Source: Micrococcales bacterium (lineage in GTDB: Bacteria; Actinomycetota; Actinomycetes; S36-B12; UBA5976). Taken from it: a stretch of DNA of 11,136 bases. The notes below the pieces were generated by a model, which saw nothing but the letters and a program-made list of their open reading frames with translations, was not told the DNA's origin and ran no database searches. The DNA lies in assembly GCA_024640585.1 (NCBI GenBank), contig JAHEEQ010000081.1, forward strand, positions 1 through 11,136, read 5' to 3'. Within the stretch, counting starts at the first letter, position 1; each line of letters starts with the position of its first letter. Below are positions 1 through 7,338 of this stretch, piece after piece. A program made the translations under genes and the position numbers.

Positions 1-973
1 TGATGGTTCCAACTAGCATTGTGACAATTGCAATTGCCCAAAGCACACCGTTTAAATCCCAACCAAGACCTGCGAATGAAACATAGAAAATGCGAAGCAG
101 CGCACCAAAGGCTGCTACTTTTGTAGCAGCACCCATAAATGCAGTGACTGCGGTTGGGGCACCTTGGTAAACATCTGGAGTCCACTGGTGGAAAGGAGCT
201 GCGCCTACTTTAAACAGCAGACCAATCAGAATGAACAGCGCACCAATCAAAATTAGGTTTGAATTTGAAGCTGTTGCAGTTATTGCCTTCTCGATTTTGC
301 CAAATTCAACAGTGTTTGCAAATCCGTAAACCAACGCAGATCCGTAAAGCATGAAGGCCGATGAAAATGCACCCAACACGAAATATTTGAGTGCAGCTTC
401 TTGGCTGAGCAATCGGCGGCGGCGCGCCATACCTGCTAGCAAGTAGAGCGGCAATGACATTACTTCAAGTGCAACAAACAAAGTTAATAAATCGTTTGCG
501 ATTGGGAAAATCAACATTCCGCCAACACTGAACAGGAACAAAGGCCAAATCTCAGTTTGGAACCAGCCTCTTTCGGTGAACGCATGTTCGTCTTCACTAC
601 CTGGAAGCGCAGAGGATTGTGCAGCAAATGCATCGCCAAGTGGATCGATTCTATTTTCAGCTAGGAGCAATGCTCCGACAAGCGCACTCAAGATAATCAA
701 TCCTTGCAGGAAGATTGAAACTCCATCAATTGCAAGTGAATGCACGATACTGAATCCGAGGATTGTGTCAGCCTTGATATTTAACACTGCAAGAAATGCA
801 ACGAACAAAGTGGTCAAGACCAATGAAATTTGTGCAGTTCTGCGTGATTCGCGTGGATAAAAAGCCTCAACTAAAACGCTGAGGACAGCGCCACCAAGCA
901 CAACCAATATTGGCGCAATCATGAAGTAATTGATTTTTGGTGCGGTGATTTCCGCTAGCAGTGCCGCGCTCAT
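1..973 (-). CDS. nuoN: NADH-quinone oxidoreductase subunit N (partial, 3' end missing)
   Basis: Antiporter-like membrane subunit of complex I, one of three that move protons across the cytoplasmic membrane. I translated 324 codons from the ATG at 973 without a stop; the frame runs off the left edge. Actinobacterial NuoN is about 500-530 residues, so roughly the last third is missing. Key family motifs are present: LFVALEVMSLPLYLLAGMAR around residues 165-184 with the helix-5 glutamate E170; the run QEAALKYFVLGAFSSA (191-206) with K196; and LLFKVGAAPFHQWTPDVYQG (252-271) with K255, followed by K285 in a further helix. Residues about 105-142 form a hydrophilic insert between helices, seen in actinobacterial NuoN but absent from the E. 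coli protein. The start overlaps the nuoM stop by one base (TAATG) and has a good ribosome site 7 bases upstream. Identification is secure; only the end is unseen. Confidence 0.97.
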   Translation of the reverse strand, partial: MSAALLAEITAPKINYFMIAPILVVLGGAVLSVLVEAFYPRESRRTAQISLVLTTLFVAFLAVLNIKADTILGFSIVHSLAIDGVSIFLQGLIILSALVGALLLAENRIDPLGDAFAAQSSALPGSEDEHAFTERGWFQTEIWPLFLFSVGGMLIFPIANDLLTLFVALEVMSLPLYLLAGMARRRRLLSQEAALKYFVLGAFSSAFMLYGSALVYGFANTVEFGKIEKAITATASNSNLILIGALFILIGLLFKVGAAPFHQWTPDVYQGAPTAVTAFMGAATKVAAFGALLRIFYVSFAGLGWDLNGVLWAIAIVTMLVGTI

Positions 974-2502
974 TAATTATCTCCTTGAGTAGGCAGTGGA
1001 TCGGTTGCACCCACCAAAATCATTACTCGTTCAACCGTTGGATTGACGATATTCAAAACCGCTTGCGGGAAGAAACCAAGCACCAAAATGATTGCTATGA
1101 CCGGAGTAATAGCCCATTTTTCACGGGTTGTTAGTTCACCAACAGTGTTGCGCACTTCGTCGCTCGGTTCACCAGTCATGGTGCGCTGAATCATCAACAA
1201 AATGTAAAGCGCAGCCAACACAATTCCGGTTGTGGCAATCACTGCAGGAATTGGATAACGTGTGAAAGTTCCGGTTAAAACCAGAAATTCGCTAACGAAG
1301 CTGGACATGCCAGGCAAGGCAAGTGAAGACAGACCTGCAAGCAAGAAAGAACCTGCCATCAGAGGTGCAACTTTTGCCACGCCACCAAAATCTTCAACGA
1401 ATTTAGAACCTCGACGACTGATTAAGAAGCCTGCAATCAAGAACAAGGCTGCGGTTGAGAAACCATGGTTAACCATGTAAAGCACAGCTCCTGAAATACC
1501 TTGTGACGTGTAAGCAAAAATGCCCAATGCAATAAAGCCGAAGTGGCTTACAGATGTGTAAGCAATCAATCGTTTGATGTCGCTTTGTCCGATTGCAAGT
1601 AGTGCGCCATAAATGATTCCGACAAGGCAAAGCACAATGATTACTGGACGGAAGTAATCAACTGCCAATGGGAATAGCGGCAACAAATAACGGATCATGC
1701 CGAAGGTGCCGATTTTGTCGAGCACACCGACTAGCAAGGTTGCGCTACCTGGAGTTGCTTCGCCGGCAGCATCTGGCAACCAAGTGTGGAATGGGAAAAG
1801 CGGTGCTTTGATTGCAAATGCAATAAAGAATCCGAGGAACAACCAGTTCTGGGTTGGGCCATCAATCTGCAAATCTTGCAATGCGAACCAGTCAAAAGTG
1901 CCTTTGCCAAATTGTTCTTTCGAAATAACCCAAAGTCCAATGAGGCTAACTAGCATCAATAAACCGCCAGCAAGACTGTAAAGCAAGAACTTGACTGCTG
2001 CATATGAAGCGCGTGCACCACCAAAGCGGCCAATCAAGATGTACATTGGAATCAAAATTGCTTCGAAGAATACGTAGAAAAGAAATACGTCGGTCGCTGC
2101 AAATACTCCAACCATCATTGCTTGAGTTACCAATGTAAGAACAACGTATTGGCGAACAGAACCGCGATGTCCTTCTGATTCTTTCCAGCCGGCAATTAGA
2201 ACCACTGGGACCAAGATTGCTGCGAGCAAGATTAAAGTTAATGAAATTCCATCAACGCCAAGTGCAAACGAGGTTCCGAATTGTGGAATCCAGGTATATG
2301 TTTCAACAAATTGCATTGCGCTGTTTGCATTTGGGTCATAGTTGACCACCATCATGATTGCAAGAACTGTAGATGCGAGCGCGAAGGTCACACCAATCTT
2401 GCGAACTTGATCCTCATTGTTTATGCGTAACAATCCGATAAGCAATGCTCCAAGAGATGGAATTGCAATAAGTAGTGAAAGGTATGGAAGTGAAAAACTC
2501 AT
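973..2502 (-). CDS. nuoM: NADH-quinone oxidoreductase subunit M
   Basis: Second antiporter-like proton-translocating subunit, 509 residues, the same length as E. coli NuoM. It is almost entirely hydrophobic, with about 14 predicted membrane helices. Functional residues are visible: E147 in FYVFFEAILIPMYILIG; K232 in AIKAPLFPFHTWLPDAAGEA; K263 in VGVLDKIGTFGMIRY; H320 in KRLIAYTSVSHFGFIALG; H346 in YMVNHGFSTAALF; and E405 in SSFVSEFLVLTG. They line up by position with the central proton path of the E. coli protein. The stretch after the HTWLPD motif reads AAGEATPGSATLLVGVLDK rather than the E. coli-type DAHSQAPTAGS, which I recall as an actinobacterial variant. ATG at 2502 directly follows the nuoL TAA; the preceding AGGGATGG (plus strand 2508-2515) is a modest ribosome site. 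The stop TAA overlaps the nuoN start. Confidence 0.98.
   Translation of the reverse strand: MSFSLPYLSLLIAIPSLGALLIGLLRINNEDQVRKIGVTFALASTVLAIMMVVNYDPNANSAMQFVETYTWIPQFGTSFALGVDGISLTLILLAAILVPVVLIAGWKESEGHRGSVRQYVVLTLVTQAMMVGVFAATDVFLFYVFFEAILIPMYILIGRFGGARASYAAVKFLLYSLAGGLLMLVSLIGLWVISKEQFGKGTFDWFALQDLQIDGPTQNWLFLGFFIAFAIKAPLFPFHTWLPDAAGEATPGSATLLVGVLDKIGTFGMIRYLLPLFPLAVDYFRPVIIVLCLVGIIYGALLAIGQSDIKRLIAYTSVSHFGFIALGIFAYTSQGISGAVLYMVNHGFSTAALFLIAGFLISRRGSKFVEDFGGVAKVAPLMAGSFLLAGLSSLALPGMSSFVSEFLVLTGTFTRYPIPAVIATTGIVLAALYILLMIQRTMTGEPSDEVRNTVGELTTREKWAITPVIAIILVLGFFPQAVLNIVNPTVERVMILVGATDPLPTQGDN
981..986 (-). promoter_or_regulatory. nuoN ribosome binding site
   Basis: AAGGAG on the minus strand, seven bases before the nuoN ATG at 973, within the last codons of nuoM (CAA GGA GAT AAT TAA). 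It supports the one-base overlapping start. Confidence 0.85.
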
Positions 2503-4374
2503 TTATGCCATCCCTACAATCGCAACTACTGCCCCAATGACAACCACGCCTAGCACCATTAATAATGCGTAGGAACGGGCAAAACCTGTTTGAGTGCGGC
2601 GAAGTTGTGAAGCCAAAACTCCAACCAAACCAGCTGTTCCATTGACTGTCCCATCAACAACTTTGTTGTCAACATAGACCAGTGCGCGCGTTAGATATTG
2701 TCCTGGGCGCATGAAAACTGTTTCGTTGAAAGCATCACCATAAAGATCTGCACGGGCAGCTTTTGTGAATATCGAAACATCAACTGGTGCAACTTTTGGA
2801 ACTTCACGCTTTGCGTATTGCACCCAGCCCATCATCGCGCCAATCGCAACAATAGTAAGTGTGACCGGAATCAGGACTGAAGAATCTGGTCCGCCGTGTG
2901 CATGTTCAAATCCAACAACTGGTTCGAGCCATGATTCGATGTTTGCTACAAACAAAAGCAACATACCGCCGAAAGCAGAACCGATTGAAAGAATCATCAT
3001 TGGAACTGTCATGGTCTTTGGAGATTCGTGCGGATGAATCCCTTCTTCCCAGCGAGCTGTTCCGAAAAATGTCATCGCCATCATGCGAGTCATGTAGAAA
3101 GCAGTGATGCCTGCACCAACCAAAGTGACAACGCCGGTTAATGTGCTGTGGCTAAACGCGGCGGCGATGATTTCGTCCTTTGACCAAAAACCTGCAAATG
3201 GCGGGATACCGATAATTGCAAGGAAACCCATTCCGAAAGTTGCATATGTGATTTTCATTGCGGTGCGAAGGTTTCCATAGTTGCGCATATTTACATCGTC
3301 ATGCATTCCGTGCATAACCGAACCTGCACCTAGGAACATTCCCGCTTTAAAGAAGCCGTGTGTAATTAAGTGGAAAAGAGCAAAGATGTAACCCACCGGG
3401 CCAAGACCGACACCAAGAATCATGTAGCCAATTTGGCTCATAGTTGAACCAGCGAGGCCCTTCTTGATGTCATCTTTCGCAGTACCGATGATCGCACCCA
3501 TAAGCAATGTAATGCCGCCAATAACAATGACGGCGGTTTGAGCTATCGGTGCAATTTCATAAATTGCATGGCTGCGCGCGATCAAGTAGACACCCGCGGT
3601 AACCATTGTTGCAGCGTGGATAAGTGCTGAAACTGGTGTTGGGCCTTCCATTGCGTCAAGCAACCAAGACTGAAGTGGGAATTGCGCAGACTTACCGCAA
3701 GCAGCGAGTAATAGTGCAAGACCAATGTAAGTTGCAGTTTGAGTTGAAGCTGATTCAGCAGCGGCATTTACTTCACCAAAAGTAACTGCACCGAAAGCTG
3801 TGAACATCAACATAACTGCAAGGGACAATCCAATGTCACCAACGCGGTTGACCACAAAAGCTTTCTTTGCAGCGGTTGCGGCTGATGGTTTGTGAATCCA
3901 AAAACCAATTAGCAAGTAGGACGCAAGACCTACGCCTTCCCAACCTACGTAAAGCAACATGTAGTTGTTTGCCAAAACCAAAACCAGCATCGCTGCAATA
4001 AACAAGTTCAAGTAAGCAAAGAATTTGCGACGATTTTCGTCATGTTCCATGTAGCCAATTGAGTAAATATGAATCAAGCTACCAACGCCAGTGATTAGCA
4101 GAACAAATGAAATTGATAGTTGATCAATTTGGAAGGCAACTGGCACATGGAATGAGCCGACCACAATCCAGTCCCAGAGATGAATGATGGTTTCGCGCTC
4201 TTCTGCACTCTTTGCCAACATTTCTATGAATGTGGCAACACCAACAGCAAAAGCACCAAGGGACATCGCGGTACCAAGTAAATGGCCCCAAGCGTTAGTC
4301 CGCTTGCCACCAAGCAAGAGCACAGTGGCACCCGCAAGCGGTAATGCCACTAGTAACCATGCGTAAGCAGTCAC
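2503..4374 (-). CDS. nuoL: NADH-quinone oxidoreductase subunit L
   Basis: Distal antiporter-like proton pump of complex I, 623 residues (E. coli 613). Conserved pieces in order: [19 protein letters not shown] (141-159) with E146; [20 protein letters not shown] (225-244) with K228; then [17 protein letters not shown] with H253; [18 protein letters not shown] (301-318); [20 protein letters not shown] (335-354) with H335, H339 and K343; and [12 protein letters not shown] (391-402) with D400. The C-terminal part (about 500-623) fits the long lateral helix and anchor that ties NuoL along NuoM and Nuo[12 protein letters not shown] (569-579) and [15 protein letters not shown] (592-606) are typical of the end of this subunit. 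The start is GTG at 4374; the first residues ([16 protein letters not shown]) match the usual NuoL N-terminus, so I accept it although it lacks a canonical Shine-Dalgarno. It is the only gene in the window with a spacer above 5 bases upstream. Confidence 0.98.
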   Translation of the reverse strand: MTAYAWLLVALPLAGATVLLLGGKRTNAWGHLLGTAMSLGAFAVGVATFIEMLAKSAEERETIIHLWDWIVVGSFHVPVAFQIDQLSISFVLLITGVGSLIHIYSIGYMEHDENRRKFFAYLNLFIAAMLVLVLANNYMLLYVGWEGVGLASYLLIGFWIHKPSAATAAKKAFVVNRVGDIGLSLAVMLMFTAFGAVTFGEVNAAAESASTQTATYIGLALLLAACGKSAQFPLQSWLLDAMEGPTPVSALIHAATMVTAGVYLIARSHAIYEIAPIAQTAVIVIGGITLLMGAIIGTAKDDIKKGLAGSTMSQIGYMILGVGLGPVGYIFALFHLITHGFFKAGMFLGAGSVMHGMHDDVNMRNYGNLRTAMKITYATFGMGFLAIIGIPPFAGFWSKDEIIAAAFSHSTLTGVVTLVGAGITAFYMTRMMAMTFFGTARWEEGIHPHESPKTMTVPMMILSIGSAFGGMLLLFVANIESWLEPVVGFEHAHGGPDSSVLIPVTLTIVAIGAMMGWVQYAKREVPKVAPVDVSIFTKAARADLYGDAFNETVFMRPGQYLTRALVYVDNKVVDGTVNGTAGLVGVLASQLRRTQTGFARSYALLMVLGVVVIGAVVAIVGMA

Positions 4375-4390
4375 TTCTCTCTTCTTTCTT
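4375..4390 (-). promoter_or_regulatory. All-purine nuoK-nuoL spacer, the nuoL translation leader
   Basis: The 16-base gap between the nuoK TAG and the nuoL GTG is all pyrimidine on the plus strand, so the mRNA reads AAGAAAGAAGAGAGAA with no GGAG or AGGA core. Every other junction has at least a recognisable Shine-Dalgarno. The tract may recruit ribosomes by weak AAGAG pairing or as an unstructured A-rich leader. No inverted repeat is present, so it is not a terminator. The regulatory role is inferred. Confidence 0.5.
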
Positions 4391-4690
4391 CTAGAACTTC
4401 AGCAAACTAGCTTCGTCAATCGACGCTGTGCGACGAGTTCGGAAAATTGACACGATGATTGATAGTCCGACTACTACTTCAGCAGCCGCTACCACCATTA
4501 CGAAAAATGCGATTACTTGACCATCGATTGATCCATTTGCTTTCGCAAAAGTCACAAATGCGAGGTTTGCAGCATTCAACATCATTTCAACAGACATGAA
4601 AACCACGATTGCGTTTCGGCGAACTAAAACACCGACTGCACCGATGCTAAACAAAATTGCAGAAAGCAAAATGAAATTATTGAGTTCCAT
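4391..4690 (-). CDS. nuoK: NADH-quinone oxidoreductase subunit K
   Basis: Small three-helix membrane subunit of complex I, 99 residues (E. coli 100), homologous to MrpC and mitochondrial ND4L. It lies between NuoJ and NuoN and forms part of the central hydrophilic axis. The two membrane glutamates of the family are present: E35 in [13 protein letters not shown] and E71 in [13 protein letters not shown], one residue short of the E. coli positions 36 and 72. Three hydrophobic segments fall at about 5-22, 28-48 and 57-82, and a short polar tail ([16 protein letters not shown]) faces the cytoplasm. ATG at 4690 abuts the nuoJ TAA with no gap, with GGAGG five bases upstream. The stop is TAG, unlike the TAA or TGA used by its neighbours. 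Confidence 0.98.
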   Translation of the reverse strand: MELNNFILLSAILFSIGAVGVLVRRNAIVVFMSVEMMLNAANLAFVTFAKANGSIDGQVIAFFVMVVAAAEVVVGLSIIVSIFRTRRTASIDEASLLKF

Positions 4691-5470
4691 TTATTCCTCC
4701 ACCAGGTCGCTAGATTGGCCAGTGATTACTGCTTCACCACGGTTTAATGCTCGGACTTCTTCTTTGTCCGCCAAATCGATCAGGCGAATAGCTCCACGTG
4801 CGGCCAGCGGCTTTGGAACTGAAATTTCGGCCATCGTGCCGTCTGGCAAAAGAGCTGGAACATCCACCGCGTTGTGACGTGCATAAACACCAGGTGATGG
4901 AAGTGATCCTGGATGGTTACCACTCTTGAATCTAAGTTCAGAACGATCGCGCTGAGTTAGTGGCTTTTCGGCATGTTCGCGATGAGCTAGCACCATTGCG
5001 CCAAGTGCTGCTGTAATTAGCAGCGCTGACGTAGCTTCAAACGCAAACAAGTAATTTGTGAAAATCAAACCTGCAAGTGCCTCGAGATTTCCATCGTATG
5101 CGACATACGCATGATCAAATCCGATGTTGGTCATAGTGATGTTGCCGAGTAGACCAACCAACATGACAGCAAGTGCTGCGCCGCCTAGAAGAGCTGGGAT
5201 TCTTTGACCTTTAATTGTTTCAACTAGTGAATCGCTTGAATCAACACCAACCACCATCAAAACAAACAAGAACAGCATCATGACAGCACCTGTGTAGACG
5301 ATGATTTGAACCATCGAAAGAAATGGAGCTTCAAGTACTGCATAAAGAACTGCAAGATTGATCATCGTGAGGGCGACAAACAATGCACTGTGCACCGCTT
5401 TTTTGCTAAAGACCATTCCAAGTGCGCCTAGAACTGCTAAACCAGCGCAAATCCAGAAAGTGAATTCCAC
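4691..5470 (-). CDS. nuoJ: NADH-quinone oxidoreductase subunit J, with long C-terminal tail
   Basis: Membrane subunit of complex I related to mitochondrial ND6, next to NuoH and NuoK; its third helix carries the pi-bulge that changes during turnover. Residues 1-165 hold the helices, including VQIIVYTGAVMMLFLFVLMV (54-73) with the conserved Y59 and glycine, then GVDSSDSLVETI, typical of actinobacterial members. The protein is 259 residues against 184 in E. coli. The surplus is a hydrophilic tail from about 166 (HREHAEKPLTQRDRSELRF...), which contains a NHPGSLPSPGVYARHNAVDVP stretch that I recall from actinobacterial NuoJ. The start is GTG at 5470, directly after the nuoI TAA, supported by GAGGTGA five bases upstream and by the alignment of the N-terminus with the family. 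Confidence 0.97.
   Translation of the reverse strand: MEFTFWICAGLAVLGALGMVFSKKAVHSALFVALTMINLAVLYAVLEAPFLSMVQIIVYTGAVMMLFLFVLMVVGVDSSDSLVETIKGQRIPALLGGAALAVMLVGLLGNITMTNIGFDHAYVAYDGNLEALAGLIFTNYLFAFEATSALLITAALGAMVLAHREHAEKPLTQRDRSELRFKSGNHPGSLPSPGVYARHNAVDVPALLPDGTMAEISVPKPLAARGAIRLIDLADKEEVRALNRGEAVITGQSSDLVEE
4696..4700 (-). promoter_or_regulatory. nuoK ribosome binding site
   Basis: GGAGG on the minus strand, five bases before the nuoK ATG at 4690. It is encoded within the last three sense codons of nuoJ (GTG GAG GAA TAA). It fixes the nuoK start and suggests coupled translation. Confidence 0.85.
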
Positions 5471-6046
5471 TTAGTTCACCTCACTTGCATCAAGTCCAGC
5501 ACGAGCTGCAACTTCTGCAATCTGCGCGTCTGTTGCACGTGAAATTTTGCCTAAGTAGTAGTCGCGTTCGGTTGCCCCTTCAACCATACTGTGTGGAGCA
5601 GCAACCATGTTTGGCATAAGTGGGCCAAGCAAATCTTCCTTTTCGAAAATTAAACTTTCGCGTGTTTGATCTGCAAGTTCAAATTCATTTGTCATAGTAA
5701 GAGCGCGGGTCGGGCAGGCTTCAATGCAAAGTCCACAGAAAATGCATCGCAAGTAGTTGATTTGGTAAACCCGACCATATCGCTCACCTGGCGAAAACCG
5801 TTCGTCTTCGGTGTTATCTGCACCTTCAACCAAAATCGCATCAGCGGGACATGCCCAGGCGCAGAGTTCGCAACCAACACACTTCTCCAAACCGTCTGGG
5901 TGACGATTTAGTTGGTGGCGACCATGAAAGCGTGGCTTTGGTGGGTACTTATCTTTTTGTTCTGGGTAGTTCTCCGTGTTCGGCTTTTTGAACATGGTGG
6001 CAAAGGTCACCCAAAATCCGCGTATTACTTGTGGCACACGAGACAT
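5471..6046 (-). CDS. nuoI: NADH-quinone oxidoreductase subunit I (8Fe ferredoxin type)
   Basis: Peripheral-arm subunit that binds the 4Fe-4S clusters N6a and N6b, carrying electrons from NuoG towards the terminal cluster N2 (in NuoB, outside this window) and quinone. It has 191 residues (E. coli 180). Two ferredoxin motifs are intact: C56-x2-C59-x2-C62-x3-C66 followed by P67, and C101-x2-C104-x2-C107-x3-C111 followed by P112. Around the first is [20 protein letters not shown], around the second [20 protein letters not shown]. The N-terminus ([15 protein letters not shown]) is the amphipathic segment that lies on the membrane near NuoH. A polar tail of about 40 residues (from 150) follows the fold. 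ATG at 6046 is two bases after the nuoH stop, with GAGGAG eight bases upstream. Confidence 0.98.
   Translation of the reverse strand: MSRVPQVIRGFWVTFATMFKKPNTENYPEQKDKYPPKPRFHGRHQLNRHPDGLEKCVGCELCAWACPADAILVEGADNTEDERFSPGERYGRVYQINYLRCIFCGLCIEACPTRALTMTNEFELADQTRESLIFEKEDLLGPLMPNMVAAPHSMVEGATERDYYLGKISRATDAQIAEVAARAGLDASEVN
5476..5482 (-). promoter_or_regulatory. nuoJ ribosome binding site (supports GTG start)
   Basis: GAGGTGA on the minus strand, five bases before the GTG at 5470. It lies in the last codons of nuoI (AGT GAG GTG AAC TAA). It decides the nuoJ start in favour of this GTG, since the next ATG is codon 19 (GALGM), within the first membrane helix. Confidence 0.8.
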
Positions 6047-6048
6047 CT

Positions 6049-7338
6049 TTATGACTCCTCAACCTGTAAAGCCGGTTTTTCTGACTTTAGGACTTGTCCT
6101 GGAAGCGGCGGAACTGGATGTCCGCCTGCAAATGGATCGAATTCAACTTCTTCATCTTCAAACAATTCTGCGTCACGCTTATTGCGACGGTTCTTAACTT
6201 CTTCAAAAATCCAGCTAATAAATAGCAAGACTGTTAGCGGAATTAAAAGCCAACGAGCAGTTGTCGCAACATCGAAGCCTTCGATGTTTCGAGTTGCGCG
6301 AGCTGTTGCGACGATCAAAATCCATCCGATTGAAACCGGCAACAAAACTTTCCAGCCGAATTTCATAAATTGGTCATAACGTAAACGTGGAAGAGTTCCG
6401 CGTAACCAAATGAATACGAAAATGAAAACTGAAATTTTCATAAAGAACCAGATCATTGGGAACCAGCCAGTGTTTGCACTTTCCCAAAGTGAGATTGGCC
6501 AAGGTGCACGCCAGCCGCCAAGGAACAGTGTGGTTGCCATTGCCGAAACTGTGACCATGTTGATGTATTCAGCAAGGAAGAACAATGCGAATTTCAAAGA
6601 TGAATATTCGGTATGGAATCCGCCAACCAATTCGCCTTCAGCTTCTGGAAGGTCGAATGGTGCACGGTTGGTTTCGCCAACCATTGCCATTACGTAAATG
6701 ACGAAAGACGGCAATAACAAAACCACAAACCATGTTCCAGTCTGAGCGGTGACAATTTCTGAAGTTGAAATTGAACCTGAGTAAAGGAAGACCGCTACAA
6801 ATGAAAGTCCCATTGGAATTTCATAAGAAATCATTTGGGCACTTGAACGAAGACCACCAAGCAACGCATAGGTTGAGCCAGAAGACCAACCGGCGAGCAC
6901 AATTCCATAAATACCGATTGAGGCAATCGCAAGCACATACAAAACAGATACTGGGAAATCAGTTAACTGAAGTGGCGTTGTGGTGCCGAAGATTGAAACT
7001 TCTGGACCAAATGGAATAACTGCAAAAGTCATGAACGCAGGCACACAAGAAAGAACTGGTGCTAGCCAATAGACCGCTTTATCTGCAGTGCGCGGAATGA
7101 TTTCTTCCTTAAGTGCGAGTTTCACACCGTCCATTAAGGACTGTAATGATCCGCCTGGGCCCACTCGGTTTGGTCCAACTCGCATCTGCATCCAAGAAAC
7201 GACTTTGCGTTCCATGATGATGGTGATGAGTGTGACTAAAACCAAAATAACGAAAATGCCAACTGCTTTCAAAGCGATTAGCCAAATTGGATCAACACCA
7301 AATCCTGAAAGTCCAGTTGTACCAATCAGCGAACTCAT
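6049..7338 (-). CDS. nuoH: NADH-quinone oxidoreductase subunit H, with acidic C-terminal tail
   Basis: Heel subunit of the membrane arm (ND1 homologue); with NuoB and NuoD it forms the quinone cavity and starts the chain of charged residues leading into the membrane arm. Family signatures are clear: [20 protein letters not shown] (43-62) in the first conserved loop, and [20 protein letters not shown] (221-240) followed by FHTEYS, which holds the glutamates E232, E234, E236 and E244 of the quinone-side loop. Eight or so hydrophobic helices span about 18-380. The protein has 429 residues against 325 in E. coli. From about 380 there is a basic then acidic tail ([20 protein letters not shown]) and then [15 protein letters not shown], the pattern I associate with actinobacterial NuoH. 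ATG at 7338 overlaps the nuoG stop by four bases (ATGA). Confidence 0.98.
   Translation of the reverse strand: MSSLIGTTGLSGFGVDPIWLIALKAVGIFVILVLVTLITIIMERKVVSWMQMRVGPNRVGPGGSLQSLMDGVKLALKEEIIPRTADKAVYWLAPVLSCVPAFMTFAVIPFGPEVSIFGTTTPLQLTDFPVSVLYVLAIASIGIYGIVLAGWSSGSTYALLGGLRSSAQMISYEIPMGLSFVAVFLYSGSISTSEIVTAQTGTWFVVLLLPSFVIYVMAMVGETNRAPFDLPEAEGELVGGFHTEYSSLKFALFFLAEYINMVTVSAMATTLFLGGWRAPWPISLWESANTGWFPMIWFFMKISVFIFVFIWLRGTLPRLRYDQFMKFGWKVLLPVSIGWILIVATARATRNIEGFDVATTARWLLIPLTVLLFISWIFEEVKNRRNKRDAELFEDEEVEFDPFAGGHPVPPLPGQVLKSEKPALQVEES
6055..6060 (-). promoter_or_regulatory. nuoI ribosome binding site
   Basis: GAGGAG on the minus strand, eight bases before the nuoI ATG at 6046, formed by the penultimate two glutamate codons of nuoH (GAG GAG TCA TAA). 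Confidence 0.85.

Noticed and set aside
576..860. 94-residue plus-strand frame in the left end, where no minus-strand gene was obvious at first.
   Set aside because: Manual translation of the minus strand gives 324 uninterrupted NuoN codons with family motifs over the same region, so this is antisense noise.
973..4374. Possibility that the NuoL/NuoM/NuoN-like genes belong to an Mrp antiporter or a membrane-bound hydrogenase.
   Set aside because: The full order nuoE to nuoN, with NADH- and Fe-S-binding subunits and no hydrogenase or MrpE/F/G genes, fits complex I only.
5912..6379. 155-residue plus-strand frame opposite the nuoI start and nuoH end.
   Set aside because: It is antisense to two well-supported genes; the low-complexity Ser/Thr/Asn composition and lack of any family resemblance mark it as a shadow.
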